64,000 bases of DNA from Diphasiastrum complanatum (lineage: Eukaryota > Streptophyta > Lycopodiopsida > Lycopodiales > Lycopodiaceae), in NCBI GenBank assembly GCA_029204225.1, contig CM055101.1, positions 4,370,795-4,434,794 of the forward strand. The letters are read 5' to 3'. Position 1 is the first letter of the stretch; each line of letters begins with the position of its first letter. Shown here piece after piece: positions 46,844-57,018 of the stretch. Made by a program: the position numbers and the translations under genes. The notes under the pieces are model-generated. The model was not told where the DNA came from and did not search any database. It saw only the letters and a program-made list of their open reading frames with translations.

Positions 46844-48106
46844 GAGGAAGGGGATATGTGATGCCACGCGAATGTCAAAAATTGAATATCAACATAAATA
46901 TGGCATAATATACTCGAAAATGAAGATGTGGGCTGGTTAAGTATAAATCATGAAGAGGCCTAAGTCATTTATTGAGAATATATCTCCTAGGTACTTGCCT
47001 TATAAATTAAGGGCTAGACCTTTAATAGGAAAAGACATTGCCTTGGATAACCCTTAACTAGGCCGTCCATACGAAACGACTAGTTATGAAAAGACATGTT
47101 AAACTAAAGTAACTTTAACTCATAGTTAAGTATACCTCTTATGGTATAGTTGAACGTATTTTTAGTTTAATTCTTAACTAGACCCTTTCGCGGGAGCGAC
47201 GCACCTATTGTTTAAGAGGTGTGTTTGTTCCGTAGAACATATATTGATCTCACACTTCAGTCTCAATCATCGAGAGAGAAGAGTTTATGCTTATGTAAGA
47301 GATTGAAGAAGTGAATAGAGTTTTGTGAGTTATTCCCCCTTATCTCTGTTCTCTGCACTGTTGAGTGTGAGTGATCTTAAGTCTGCTAACAATCTCTAAC
47401 ACATTTCATGAATTACTCTCTGATCAGATAGACGCTCTAGTGCATTACAGTCGTTTGTTGTGTTCTGTAAAGCATGCTCTAAAGAACTGTCTTAAAATCA
47501 TCTTATTCGTCTGTTGCCAATACTTTCTTTTCGACACTCGAATAATGACTATCTTTGTGCAGTCTAGCACGATCATTGAATTAAGTTGTATGTATACAAA
47601 TGAGATGACAGTCCCTGTCTGAAGAATTGAGTCTCTGATCTATTTTCCTGATTGGCATTGACATAAGTTTCTAACATGCTCTAAAACCATTTGTGCTCTT
47701 TAACCATTAAGTTGGGCTTTAGTTGTTAAGGACTATTGTCTAGGAACGAATAGTTCGCGAATTCAATTAATCAATTGTCTGCACAGTCACGAATACATCG
47801 AGCAATTCCCGATTTTCTGTTGACACCATAGTCAGCCAGAGTGTAGTCTGTTGTACCACTTTGATAACATTTCATTTGTAGAATGCGTTTCCTTCAATTC
47901 GATAGAGACCAGATTGTTGTTCTGAATTCATTAACATTACCCATTCCAAATATAAGTAATACTGGTTACTTTTTAATGTCTGTCGACAACCAGAATAACA
48001 TTCAAAACCACCTGCCATAATTATACCAAAAACATAATTTTCTAACGCTATCTTCTGTGGGAACGATACTTTTCACTACAAAATCTATATTAAACCTGTT
48101 GGTATA
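46844..48106 (+). mobile_element. Polypurine tract and LTR, family F
   Basis: GAGGAAGGGGATA (46844-46856) directly before TGTGATGCCACGCGAATG (46857), a typical purine tract and LTR start. TTATAAATTA (47002-47011) is a TATA-like box inside. From 47093 on it matches 1-1027. The 3' end of the LTR is not certain (TTTTCACTACA near 48080 or later). Confidence 0.65.
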
Positions 48107-48315
48107 GTACGACATCACCTGAATTATTCTTTTGTACAACAAATGTCTAAACAATCTATTGTTGTTGATCTCGATTATCCAGATAGGAAAGTCAAATTAT
48201 CTGTTTTTCAAGACTATCTAGTCAATAAACTGCCCATGAAATCATTTAAATCAAGCCATCAGCATGTTGCTAGAGGATTGTTTGGTGTACTTTATCAAGA
48301 AGAAATTTGAAGGCT
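48107..48315 (+). pseudogene. Copia A pre-integrase fragment joined to LTR F
   Basis: Matches 1021-1229: YSFVQQMSKQSIVVDLDYPD, then a CxxC region with the Cys residues lost (FQDYLVNKLPMK). Ends at 48315, where minus-strand gypsy integrase begins, while the copy at 1028 continues into integrase. Confidence 0.75.
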
Positions 48316-48365
48316 AGGTGATCCATAAATGATACACATAAAGTAGTTTCCAGTCTTTCAAAGAC

Positions 48366-48871
48366 CGCCTACCAGAAGTTGCCAGTGAACTTGGAATCCT
48401 GATCATTAACAATATCGTTCAGCAAACCATACAAACTGAACACCTTTTCAATGAAGAGTTGAGCAAGTTCAGAAGCTTTGACAATAGTTTTTGTTGGAAT
48501 CAACTGCACCATTTTCGTTAGGTTGTCAACTACTACCCAAATAGCATCGTGACCCTTCCCTAACTTGGGAAGTCCGACCACAAAATCCATGGAAGTACTT
48601 TCCCATTTCTTGCTGGTTTCTGCTTTATTTACTTGGCATTGTTCACATTTTTGAACATATGCCTCGACATGACCATTCATTTTTGGCCAATAAAATTTTC
48701 ACTTAACAAGGTCAAGTGTCCTCTGTATACCAAGGTGTCCCGCACTGGGGCTATCATGTCACTCGCATAGGATTTGGGCCCTAATGTCCACAATATCTGG
48801 CGCACAAACTTTTCCTTTATGGAAAAGCAAACCATTTCAAATGAAATAACTATCAAGTATCTTCTATGCAT
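48366..48871 (-). pseudogene. Gypsy integrase fragment, minus strand
   Basis: The N-terminal zinc-binding domain is partly visible (a damaged HxxxH region in 48780-48680, then WPKMNGHVEAYVQKCEQCQV). The core shows STSMDFVVGLPKLGKGHDAI (first catalytic Asp) and LLNDIVNDQDSKFTGNFW (second Asp in NDQDSKFT; usually SDRD). The Glu part is cut off at 48366. A stop sits between the two open pieces. Not contiguous with the gypsy remnant at 2-4 kb, but it could be of the same family. Confidence 0.85.
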
Positions 48872-49084
48872 CTTAGAATCAGTATGAATGCTTCATGGAA
48901 GTCTAATTGATTGTTTAAGTTTGTTGGTAGCATCAATTTTGGGCTAGAATGGGTGTTTGCACGTTTTTGCATGATATTGTCTTGTGGAAAAGAGCCCTAC
49001 TACAAATTTTTTGACACTCTGATCTCGCACGTGTGAAGCCTAGGTGGCAGGCTAATGTGGCAAGCATCTTATTCACTTATTCTC

Positions 49085-49450
49085 CCTCTGTAATAAGCTT
49101 TACAGCACCCAATTTGGTGTCCTATAGCCAAAGTTATGATCATATGAAGTTTTGTAGTTTTGTGAGTAAAATTGGCAAAATTTGAAATTATTCTGATTGC
49201 ATGCCAGTCATTTCCCTAATTTGTAGTACTATGCTTGCATGGATTAGTTTCATGTTGATTCTCAGAGTGATTCTGACATGCATGAAAGATTTACAATTGA
49301 TTTGAGTGGTCATACACATGTGCTCTGACAGTTGGGTCACAAATCAGTGTTAATGGATGACAAATTCCGTAAAACTGAAGTTTACGTAAAAACATTCCGT
49401 AATGACGTTTGTAACTGATGTAGTGTGCTTTCATGCCAGTTTGACATTGG
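49085..49450 (-). repeat. Gypsy-type leader repeat, inverted copy of 34556-34925
   Basis: Contains CAAAGTTATGATCAT and ACTTTGGC-type phrases of plant gypsy leaders. 48872-49084 between it and the integrase is unassigned. Confidence 0.6.
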
Positions 49451-49555
49451 GTTAGTAACATTAGAAATCGGACAGTGTTTCGAATTTTTTCGAAAATAAT
49501 TGAGTTTTCCGAAGAAATAAAAATTTCGGTCATTTCTTTGTCATCTATGGAATCA

Positions 49556-50205
49556 GTTTAGATTAGTGAATTGATTAAACTGAGTTTATCACTAAGTCTA
49601 AATTATTTTGTGGTGATAGATAAGTTAAAATTGACATGAGGAACCACAATGAAATTGCCGACAGGTTTTATTGTATTGTCATTCTTTTGCCTTTTGGAGT
49701 TGGGAACTCCCAGATTGAAAGTTAAAATTTGAATTTTTTTCTTTTTTGTTGAATTTAAAATTGGTAAAAATTTGAAATCAGTTACTTGTCTGATAGTTTT
49801 CTAATCGATGTTGCTCACTAGAAATCAGTCAAAGGAATGTTTCTGCAAGATACTCGTTAAATTTGATTAAAATCGTCAAACAATATGAAATGACCAGATT
49901 GAATGAGTGGGAATAGTATTCTTTATCTAGACAGTAATTCTGACAGGATATGGTTCAAGAATTACTGAAATCCTATTGGTGGGATTTCCAGTCATGTAAT
50001 TTTATATTATGTGTTTGGATAGGATTTATCAATATTAACGGAGTAATGCCAAACCAGTCAATAAAAAGGAAAAGCAGTCCAATTTTATTGGAAAATTTGT
50101 AGTAATAGAAATCACATAACTGATTTAATCTCTAGTAAAATCCTATGGTGAATTATATTCAAAAGATCAGACTCTTACAGTTTCACATACAGTTAACTTT
50201 TATTG
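49556..50205. repeat. Dispersed repeat S, copy 2
   Basis: Same orientation and order as 28567-29230. It lies directly before a block fragment here, whereas copy 1 lies before the BPS1 tail. Confidence 0.7.
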
Positions 50206-50269
50206 AAATTGATAATTTCCTTAAAAGGAGGGGTGAAGTGGTTGTTCATCAATGATCTTTAAAAACACA

Positions 50270-50470
50270 ATTAATGATTGATGCCGGTCATTTTTTTTTC
50301 AACACCGATAGCAAATTTTTGTATAGATTACAACAACGATGTTGTGTAGCCCCAAATTTTCATATGAAAAGTTTAATAGATTTTTGGAAGGAGCACATTA
50401 CAACAATTCATGTACATTTGGAGGACCTGCTCAATCTGAGGATGAAGACATGTGATAACATGGCATGATC
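50270..50470 (+). pseudogene. C-terminal-like gene fragment, partial block copy
   Basis: Reads AGHFFFNTDSKFLYRLQQRC, and in another frame LIDFWKEHITTIHVHLEDLL up to the shared GATAACATGGCATGA stop. Only the last 200 bp of the fragment found at 13557 and 31235 are present. Confidence 0.4.
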
Positions 50471-50660
50471 TAGTTGTCTCTTATTTAGATCTACATAATG
50501 CAAAATAGTTATTTCTTGTGATAGTTTATTTGTTGTTTTAAAAAGATTGAGCTTGAAATAGAATAAGTGTATTCTGATACCAGGTCGGAGATCAAATCGA
50601 TCCATGGTCAAACTTTATTTTGACCTAGAGTCCATATGTTATTCCGATCCTTGTCAAAAG

Positions 50661-51297
50661 CGGTTATGGAACTTAAGAGGGTTATTTCATATTTAGAACA
50701 CGAGGCTATATAAAGAGCATTTGTTCTCATATATTTCTTTGAAATGGAATGAAGTGAAGTTAGTGAGGTAGTCTATTTTCATTCTCAAGTCACTGATAGT
50801 TACTACTATCACTTAGACTAATATCCACATGGATTCCCAAGGGAAAGCCAGTCCTATAATGGACAAGCATGATGGAGCCAATTACCATCTATATAAATTT
50901 AAGATGAGAACTATGCTAATGGCTAACAAAATGTATGACGTTGTTATAGGTGCAGAGATAAGACGCAAAGCTGACGATGCTACAATTTCCTGATGGAAGC
51001 TGAAAGATGGCAAAGTCTTTGCGCTGATCATCCTCAATATATCAGACACTCAAATCGGCCATGTGTCTAAGGCTCAGACCTCCAAGGAAGTCTGGGACAT
51101 CTTGAGCACTCTGTATAATGCGTGTGACATAGCTTCCAAGCTACATCTCAGGAAGAAGATTTTCTCGCTCAAGATGACCAATGGAGATTCCCTACAGAGT
51201 CACATCAACCAGTTCAAGAACCTGCTGAAGCAAATGGGCACTGTCGGATATGTCATAGATGATCAAAATGCAGTAATGACACTACTTTCAAGCTTTC
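50661..51297 (+). pseudogene. Copia A terminal repeat and gag start with intact ATG
   Basis: Terminal repeat 50661-50781 with TATA box 50707-50713. The gag ATG is at 50829 (MDSQGKASPIMDKHDGANYH), the only copy with ATG. A TGA interrupts at about 50991. Then the UBN2 segment SKEVWDILSTLYNACDIASK and HINQFKNLLKQMGTVGYVID. Broken off at 51297 in FQA-F, where an inverted piece of the DGQH gene begins. Confidence 0.8.
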
Positions 51298-51318
51298 TAT
51301 GAAAGAATATATTCGTAG

Positions 51319-52238
51319 CACCACACCCAATAGTGTTAAACAACAATCTCTACAATGCATCACAATAATCTCTATTGAAAGGCCTACAGTTATATTGCGT
51401 TGGGAGAAGCTCACACTTGGTTACATCAATCTGAATCTCAGTTTGTATACCCAGAGGATACAACTTCTCAAAGGCATCCAATCTCATATTTGTTTTTGCA
51501 AGTGCATCTTCATCGCATGATTTTGAGGCCTTTGATTTTTTTGAGACAACTTCAATTAAAACATCCTTCTTTTCTTTGACACCCTTTTTCCTGCTCAATT
51601 GCTCTAATTGAAAACTCCTAAGTGGAATTGCGTCCACTGTTGTAACCACTAAAGTCATATTTGCAGGTGATTCATGGTGATTATGTCTCTTCGTAGCACT
51701 TGTCCCTTCCACTTCTTTACTTCACTGTCTGGACTTTCTTTTTGGAACATTTCTTTCCGACCCAAGAAAGCTAGGATAATTTTGAATTTTGCTTTTGGTC
51801 CTTCGAAAGCCTTCAAGTATTTCCTTGTGTGATATATTATATATTTCATTGTCATACAATAGCCAATTCAATCCGTAGCAAGAGTTCAGATTTTTCTAAA
51901 CACTTGCTACCATCAGTGGGACATCATAATCAACGATACTAGCATAGATCTTAAAATATTTTTAGTAAATATTTTCAAAAATGCAGAACCACAATCATCA
52001 AATTCCTCTTGAATATGCACCACACATCCACAACTCGTAGTGTTTCCTGTATCAATCCAAAGCGCAAAGAAAAATATGTCTAATTTAGAACCATTCTCAA
52101 AAACCTCAAAGTATCACTTATACTTATTGTCAAACTAAATTCTCGATGTCACTCATACTTATTGTCAATCTTTACTAAATTCTCGATGTCACTCATAAGG
52201 GGAACAATTATTCCTGCAAATGATCCATCACTGTAAAA
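51319..52238 (-). pseudogene. Hypothetical DGQH-box gene, inverted copy 2 (truncated before the box)
   Basis: Inverse copy of 42638-43530. 51712-51350 is open and reads through the part that is frame-shifted in copy 1: TKRHNHHESPANMTLVVTTV, DAIPLRSFQLEQLSRKKG, then DEDALAKTNMRLDAFEKLYP and KCELLPTQYNCRPFNRDYCD. It stops at the junction 51318, so the DGQH part is absent. Comparison of the two copies helps to place the frame: 51855-51655 gives FLGRKEMFQKESPDSEVKKW. Confidence 0.45.
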
Positions 52239-52319
52239 ATAGTAGTGTTAGAACTTCTTTCTGTTAAAGCTTTTGAAAATACAAAACAATAACTTCAACA
52301 TTTTACTTACCAATAAACA

Positions 52320-53520
52320 ATTTATAACTAGAGCATTGCTCAACTTTCTTGTCAATGTTGGAACACAATTGGAAAAATTTTGTGCTACATTGAACATCAA
52401 CAACATAATCTGTTGGCTAACTCGAGCAGTGCTCGAGTTAGAGGTAGAAGCAGATTGCCCACCATGTCGAAGTCAGACACTCCTGGAAAGGAAGACAAGA
52501 TTGACCCCCTCTTTTGCTCTCAAAATACGAAACCAATAAAGTTCAGTATTTTTATTTACCAATAAACAGTTTCCAGCTCGAGCATTGCTCGAGTTACATG
52601 TCAAATATGGAACACATTTGACGGATGGACAAATTTTGTGTTACATTGAACATCAACAACATAATATGTTGGCTATCTCGCCGTGCTCGAGTTAGAAGTA
52701 GAAGCTAACTCGAGCACTTTCATAAAAGTGCAAATCTGTAGATTTTCCATAGTGGTGAGTTCCAAAAAATTCGGAAAAATTGCCTAACTTGAGTAGTGTT
52801 CGAGTTGGAAGTAGAAGCTAGTTTCCGACCATTTCAAAGTCAGATCAAAATTGGTGCCTGGACAAATCTTGTGACACATTCAATCTCAAAAACATAATTT
52901 GGGCTAACTCGAGCAATGCTAGAACATCATTGTAAAAATAAGACTATTAGAACTTCTGTTAAAGCTTCTCAAAATACAAAACCAATAAACTTCAACATTT
53001 TTACTTACCAATAAACAGTTTATAACTTGAGCATTGCTCAAGTTACATGTCAAAGTTGGAACACAATTGTTGGATGGAGAAATTTGTGCTACATTGAACA
53101 TCAACAACATAGTCTCTTGGCTAACTTGAGCAGTGCTCACTGGTTAGAGGTAGAAGGTGATTGCATATACTTTGATAAAAGTGCAAAAAAGTAATTTTAC
53201 CATATTAGTGAATTCAGAAAAAAAAACTTCCTAAATTGGTGTCTTAACTCGAGCAGTGCTCGAGTTAGAAGTAGAAGCTGGTTGCCCACCATGTCAAAGT
53301 CAAACACTCTTGGAAAGAAAGACAAAATTGACCCTCTCTTCCGCTCTCAAAATAGGAAACCAATAAAGTTTAGCATCTTTACTTATCAATTAATAGTTTC
53401 TAAGTCGAGCATTGCTCGAGTTACATGTCAAAGTTAAAATTTCAAATCAAGACAGGAACCCATGAATTTGTATCATTATAAAACTCTTGCAGCTTGAGTT
53501 AGTGCTCAAGTTCTAAAATG
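52320..53520. repeat. Palindrome array III (inverted copy of array II)
   Basis: About 12 palindromes or variants near 52323, 52418, 52574, 52674, 52709, 52783, 52902, 53023, 53121, 53245, 53401 and 53490. The best are CTCGAGCAGTGCTCGAG (52421, 53248) and CTCGAGCATTGCTCGAG (52577). Similarity with array II ends at TCTAAAATGACTAGACT (53510-53528), the inverse of 41334-41350. Confidence 0.8.
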
Positions 53521-53539
53521 ACTAGACTTGGTTGTTTTA

Positions 53540-53935
53540 AGGTACAAGGGTGGGGGGGGCGCGGATTGTACTCTCATACCCCTCCCCCCATTTTTTTTTT
53601 TAATTTTTTTTTCAAAATGGGGGCCCAAAGAATTATTGGGCCCCCTTTTGTCTCATTCTAACTAATAAAAAGCCGTTTTGAAGTCCTTGAAAAAATTGAG
53701 AGTTTTTCATTTACATTATAAACTTGAGCCTTATCATATCATCATTAGTATGGGCTATAGAAGTAGAGTTAAAGGAGAGTTAGTGGTTGGGTTAGAATTT
53801 GGAGATTCAATTTACACCATTGATTGTGCCATGTCATATGGACCATTCCATCTCAATTGTCACTCTCTCATTGGTACACATGGCATCATTAACACTAATT
53901 ATAATTAGTGAAGAGGCCCTTTTTGAGTCCAAAAA
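53540..53935. repeat. GC-arm foldback sequences, MITE-like
   Basis: GGGGGCCCAA (53619-53628) pairs with TTGGGCCCCC (53636-53645), extended by CAAAA/TTTTG outside one mismatch. A second inverted pair, GGCCCTTTTT / AAAAAGGGCC, lies near 53913-53940. Between them is a 270-bp stretch without known features. Probably a small non-autonomous DNA element; borders unclear. Confidence 0.35.
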
Positions 53936-53979
53936 GGGCCCTAATGCGTAGCTTGGACTCAAGGAACCACACATGAATA

Positions 53980-55048
53980 GATTTTCCTACAAATCAACGT
54001 AGCATGAACTAGTAAGCATGAAACATAATTTGATATACTATGAAGTAGGGTAGCATGAACTAGTAAGCATGAAACTTAAATCAAGATAGTACAAATTAGG
54101 ATAGCACGAACTGGTAATCATGAAACATAAACGAATGGCATCACACATGCACACACACACACACACCCTAAACCCTAAATTCTAAACACACACGAGGAGA
54201 AAAAAATAAAGATCATAGTAGAGTGCTAACCTAAACTCCCGAACCGTAAGGTTATATCCTACTCCAGAATGTCACCAGATGCTCCCTCCCTATGGCGTTT
54301 GGGCTTTCTTGTGGAACTTGTCATCCAACAAGAAATATTTGAACCACATCTTTAACGGAAGAAAGCAAGGACTACACACCTTCCTAGAATTGGGAGTGTT
54401 GGTTACCTTCAACTCTTTCATGATCTCTCTCTCTCTCTATCTATCTCTCTATTCATATCCGTCGATCTCTATTTCTAAGCATGAAACATAACCAATACAC
54501 TTATGATCATGCAAATTAAAATAACATGAATAGATTAAGATCCTACAAATCAGAGTAGCATGAACTAGTAAGCATGAAACATAAATCAAGATACTACGAA
54601 TTAGGGTAGCATGAACTGGTAATCATGAAACATAAATGAATAGCATCACACATGCACACACACACACAGACACCCTAAACCCTAAAACTGAAACACACAC
54701 AAGGAGAAAAAGAAAAAGATCATAGTAGAGTGCTAACCTAAACTCCCAAACCGTATGGTTATTTCCTATTCCAAAATGTCCTACGACGTTTGGGCTTTCT
54801 TGAGGAACTTATCGTCCAACAAGAAACATTTGAACCACGCCCTTAACGGAAGATAGTAGAGTGCTAATCAAAACTCCCGAACCGTATAGTTATATCGTAT
54901 TCCAGAATGTCACCACATGCTCCCTCCCTACGACGTTTGGACTTTCTTGTGGAATTTATCATCCAACAAGAAATTTGAACCATATCTTTAACGGGAGAAA
55001 ACAAGAGCTACACACCTTCCTAGAATTGGGAGTGCTGGTTACCTTTAA

Positions 55049-55060
<12 letters not shown>
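53980..55060. repeat. Three tandem copies of a 350-500-bp unit
   Basis: Units start near 53990, 54510 and 54858 (the last partial). Shared phrases: AGCATGAACTAGTAAGCATG, CATCACACATGCACACACAC, ACCCTAAACCCTAAA, TAGAGTGCTAA, GGCTTTCTTG and ACACCTTCCTAGAATTGGGA. No conserved reading frame. Confidence 0.75.

Positions 55061-55138
<78 letters not shown>
55058..55138. repeat. (CT)n microsatellite
   Basis: About 40 uninterrupted CT units. A shorter CT/CTAT stretch at 54425-54455 ends the first tandem unit. Confidence 0.97.
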
Positions 55139-55140
<2 letters not shown>

Positions 55141-55249
55141 GACGAGAATTTTGTAATCTTGATATATCAGCTGAGGTGGTAATAATCTAGCATTGTTCAA
55201 ACACAAATTGCCAATGTTTACTAGATATCTGTTTCTGAAAAGTAAAACT

Positions 55250-55640
55250 GTAAGAGCAGATGTCAGAATGCCCCTTGGAATAAGAGGTGGTTTATTGCCT
55301 TGAACAGATCCACATATTCCGAGCTCTGTTCCGACCTCTACTGATTCCCATCCATTATCAATAGATTCATCAATAAATGCAGAGATTTGTTTCTAAAATG
55401 GATAGATATATTTTCATAAATCCTAATGTAAAATAAAATTGAATATATTCCTATACTAAAGAACGTGCATCTACAACAAAAGATAGGAGATAAACATTTA
55501 CGTAAAAATTTAAGAGCAGAGGTATACATTCTAGCATATAATATGTTTATGAATTGTAAAAATGTATGAGCAGAGGTTGGAATGCACTTGGGAATAAGAG
55601 ATGGTATACTGCCTTAAACAGATCCACATATTTCGCCTAT
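55250..55640. repeat. Direct repeat pair
   Basis: 55253-55320 and 55569-55636 share GAGCAGA-GT, GGAATAAGAG and AACAGATCCACATATT in the same order. Non-coding. 55640-55887 is unassigned. Confidence 0.6.
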
Positions 55641-55887
55641 GTACAAAGATCCAAAAGCAAAGCAAAATTGATCAATCACACATTGAACTCCTCAATGGCG
55701 TACTCCTTTGCAATTGATTGTACAAAATTATATTCATATCAAGTTGATCATGTAGATCCTTGTTGTTTTCATTAGTTTAAGAGTATTGAACCTTGAACCC
55801 TTAACATGCCCCCCTCGTGCAACCTCTCAATTGGACACAAAAGTAGAACAATATGCAAATCTAAATTTTCATTGGTTTGAGATAACT

Positions 55888-55994
55888 GAAGAGCAAGGCT
55901 AGCCATGTAATGATGCACATAGGCATGGATTGCATATCTAGGTGCCATCCGATCCATGCCTATGTGCATCAGTACATGACTAATCCCGCTCTTC
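55888..55994. ncRNA. 107-nt hairpin, miRNA-precursor-like or MITE
   Basis: 55888-55930 pairs with 55952-55994 without bulges: 37 Watson-Crick pairs, one G-T and five mismatches. The inner 20 bp are perfect (TGATGCACATAGGCATGGAT against its complement). The loop is 21 nt. The shape suits a plant miRNA precursor or a short foldback element. No target was searched. Expression is unknown, so the ncRNA label is only a candidate. Confidence 0.35.
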
Positions 55995-56139
55995 ACAAGA
56001 TTGCAGTTGGCCTTGTCACAAACCAATGAGCATGGATCATAGAATTGCAGTTGGCCTAGTTGCAAATATAAATGAGTAGGGATTTAACTAGAATGATCTT
56101 AAAATTTGGTTTAATTTATCTTGTATTGCCAATTTCGAG

Positions 56140-56990
56140 AGACTAGTTGCACTAGACTCAAATTTAGTTATTATATACATGTCTTGTATTCGTCTCAATG
56201 CATTCAACTAGTTTGTTTGAGGTATTGCTGATCATTTCTAATTTTGTTTTCCATCCCTTGTTAGTTGCCAAGGTGCACCGATGCAGATGGCGAGTTCACA
56301 TTCCTCATCTTCAGATGATGAGGCAAGACCATTACATTGAATATAGCCCTCCTATGCGAAATCCAATTCCAATTGGCTCTCCCTCTCTTTGAATGTTGCA
56401 CCCATCTTTGTCGAATAGCACATCCAGTCCAACATCATTGATGCACGCTTTTGATATCAAGTTCTTTGCCAAGTTTGGTACATACAGACTGTTTTTGAGC
56501 ATTGTTCTCCTCCCCTGTCCAAGCCATAGGCAGACAGACCCTTTTCCAATTGCGTCAATTCTCCCACTGTCACCCATCATGATCTCCTTCCCTGCAAGCA
56601 TCTCGTAGGTAATGAATGATGTTCGATTTTTGGTCATGTGCGAGGTTGTCGCAGAATCTAGGTACCAATATGGATCATCAATGCTATGATGTTCTTTGGT
56701 TCTTGGCTTCACATGGACCGGCTCGATTGAGCTTCTGCCTGACGAGTATCCTCCTGACGTATTGTCAGATTTCTTCGTCGAACTCTAGTTTTCATCTACC
56801 ATCATGGCGAAAGCATTAGACTTTTCTTCATCTTCCTCAACGATGTTCGCCTGCTCTGCATCCTTTCTCTTGAGATCGTCTCAATTTTTGTTGCATTCTC
56901 GAGCGAAATGTCCAGGTTTACCATAGTAGAAATACTTCTTGTCCGACCTGTCTTGCAACTCTTTCTTCTTTCCTTCCTTCCATGGCTGAC
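56140..56990 (-). pseudogene. Copia family C zinc knuckle, protease and pre-integrase start
   Basis: Minus strand, downstream of gag. The knuckle reads KYFYYGKPGHFARECNK; both first Cys residues of CCHC have become Tyr, and a stop follows. Then an acidic spacer (IVEEDEEKSNAFAMMVDEN-stop). 56712-56332 is open with DDPYWYLDSATTSHMTKNRT (copia protease; DSA in place of DSG, Asp kept), IMMGDSGRIDAIGKGSV and LKNSLYVPNLAKNLISKA. It ends in the GAG-pre-integrase start (FRIGGLYSM). Integrase and RT are absent. Confidence 0.85.
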
Positions 56991-57018
56991 TGGATTGTCC
57001 TTTTTCTATCGTCTGCAC

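Noticed and set aside
1-48315. 1-1229 and 47093-48315 as the two LTRs of one 47-kb element
   Set aside because: Both continue past the LTR into the same copia fragment and lack a primer site there, so segmental duplication fits better.
54160-54685. Telomere-like ACCCTAAACCCTAAA
   Set aside because: Only two units at each of two places, carried as part of a tandem unit; not a telomere or a real interstitial array.
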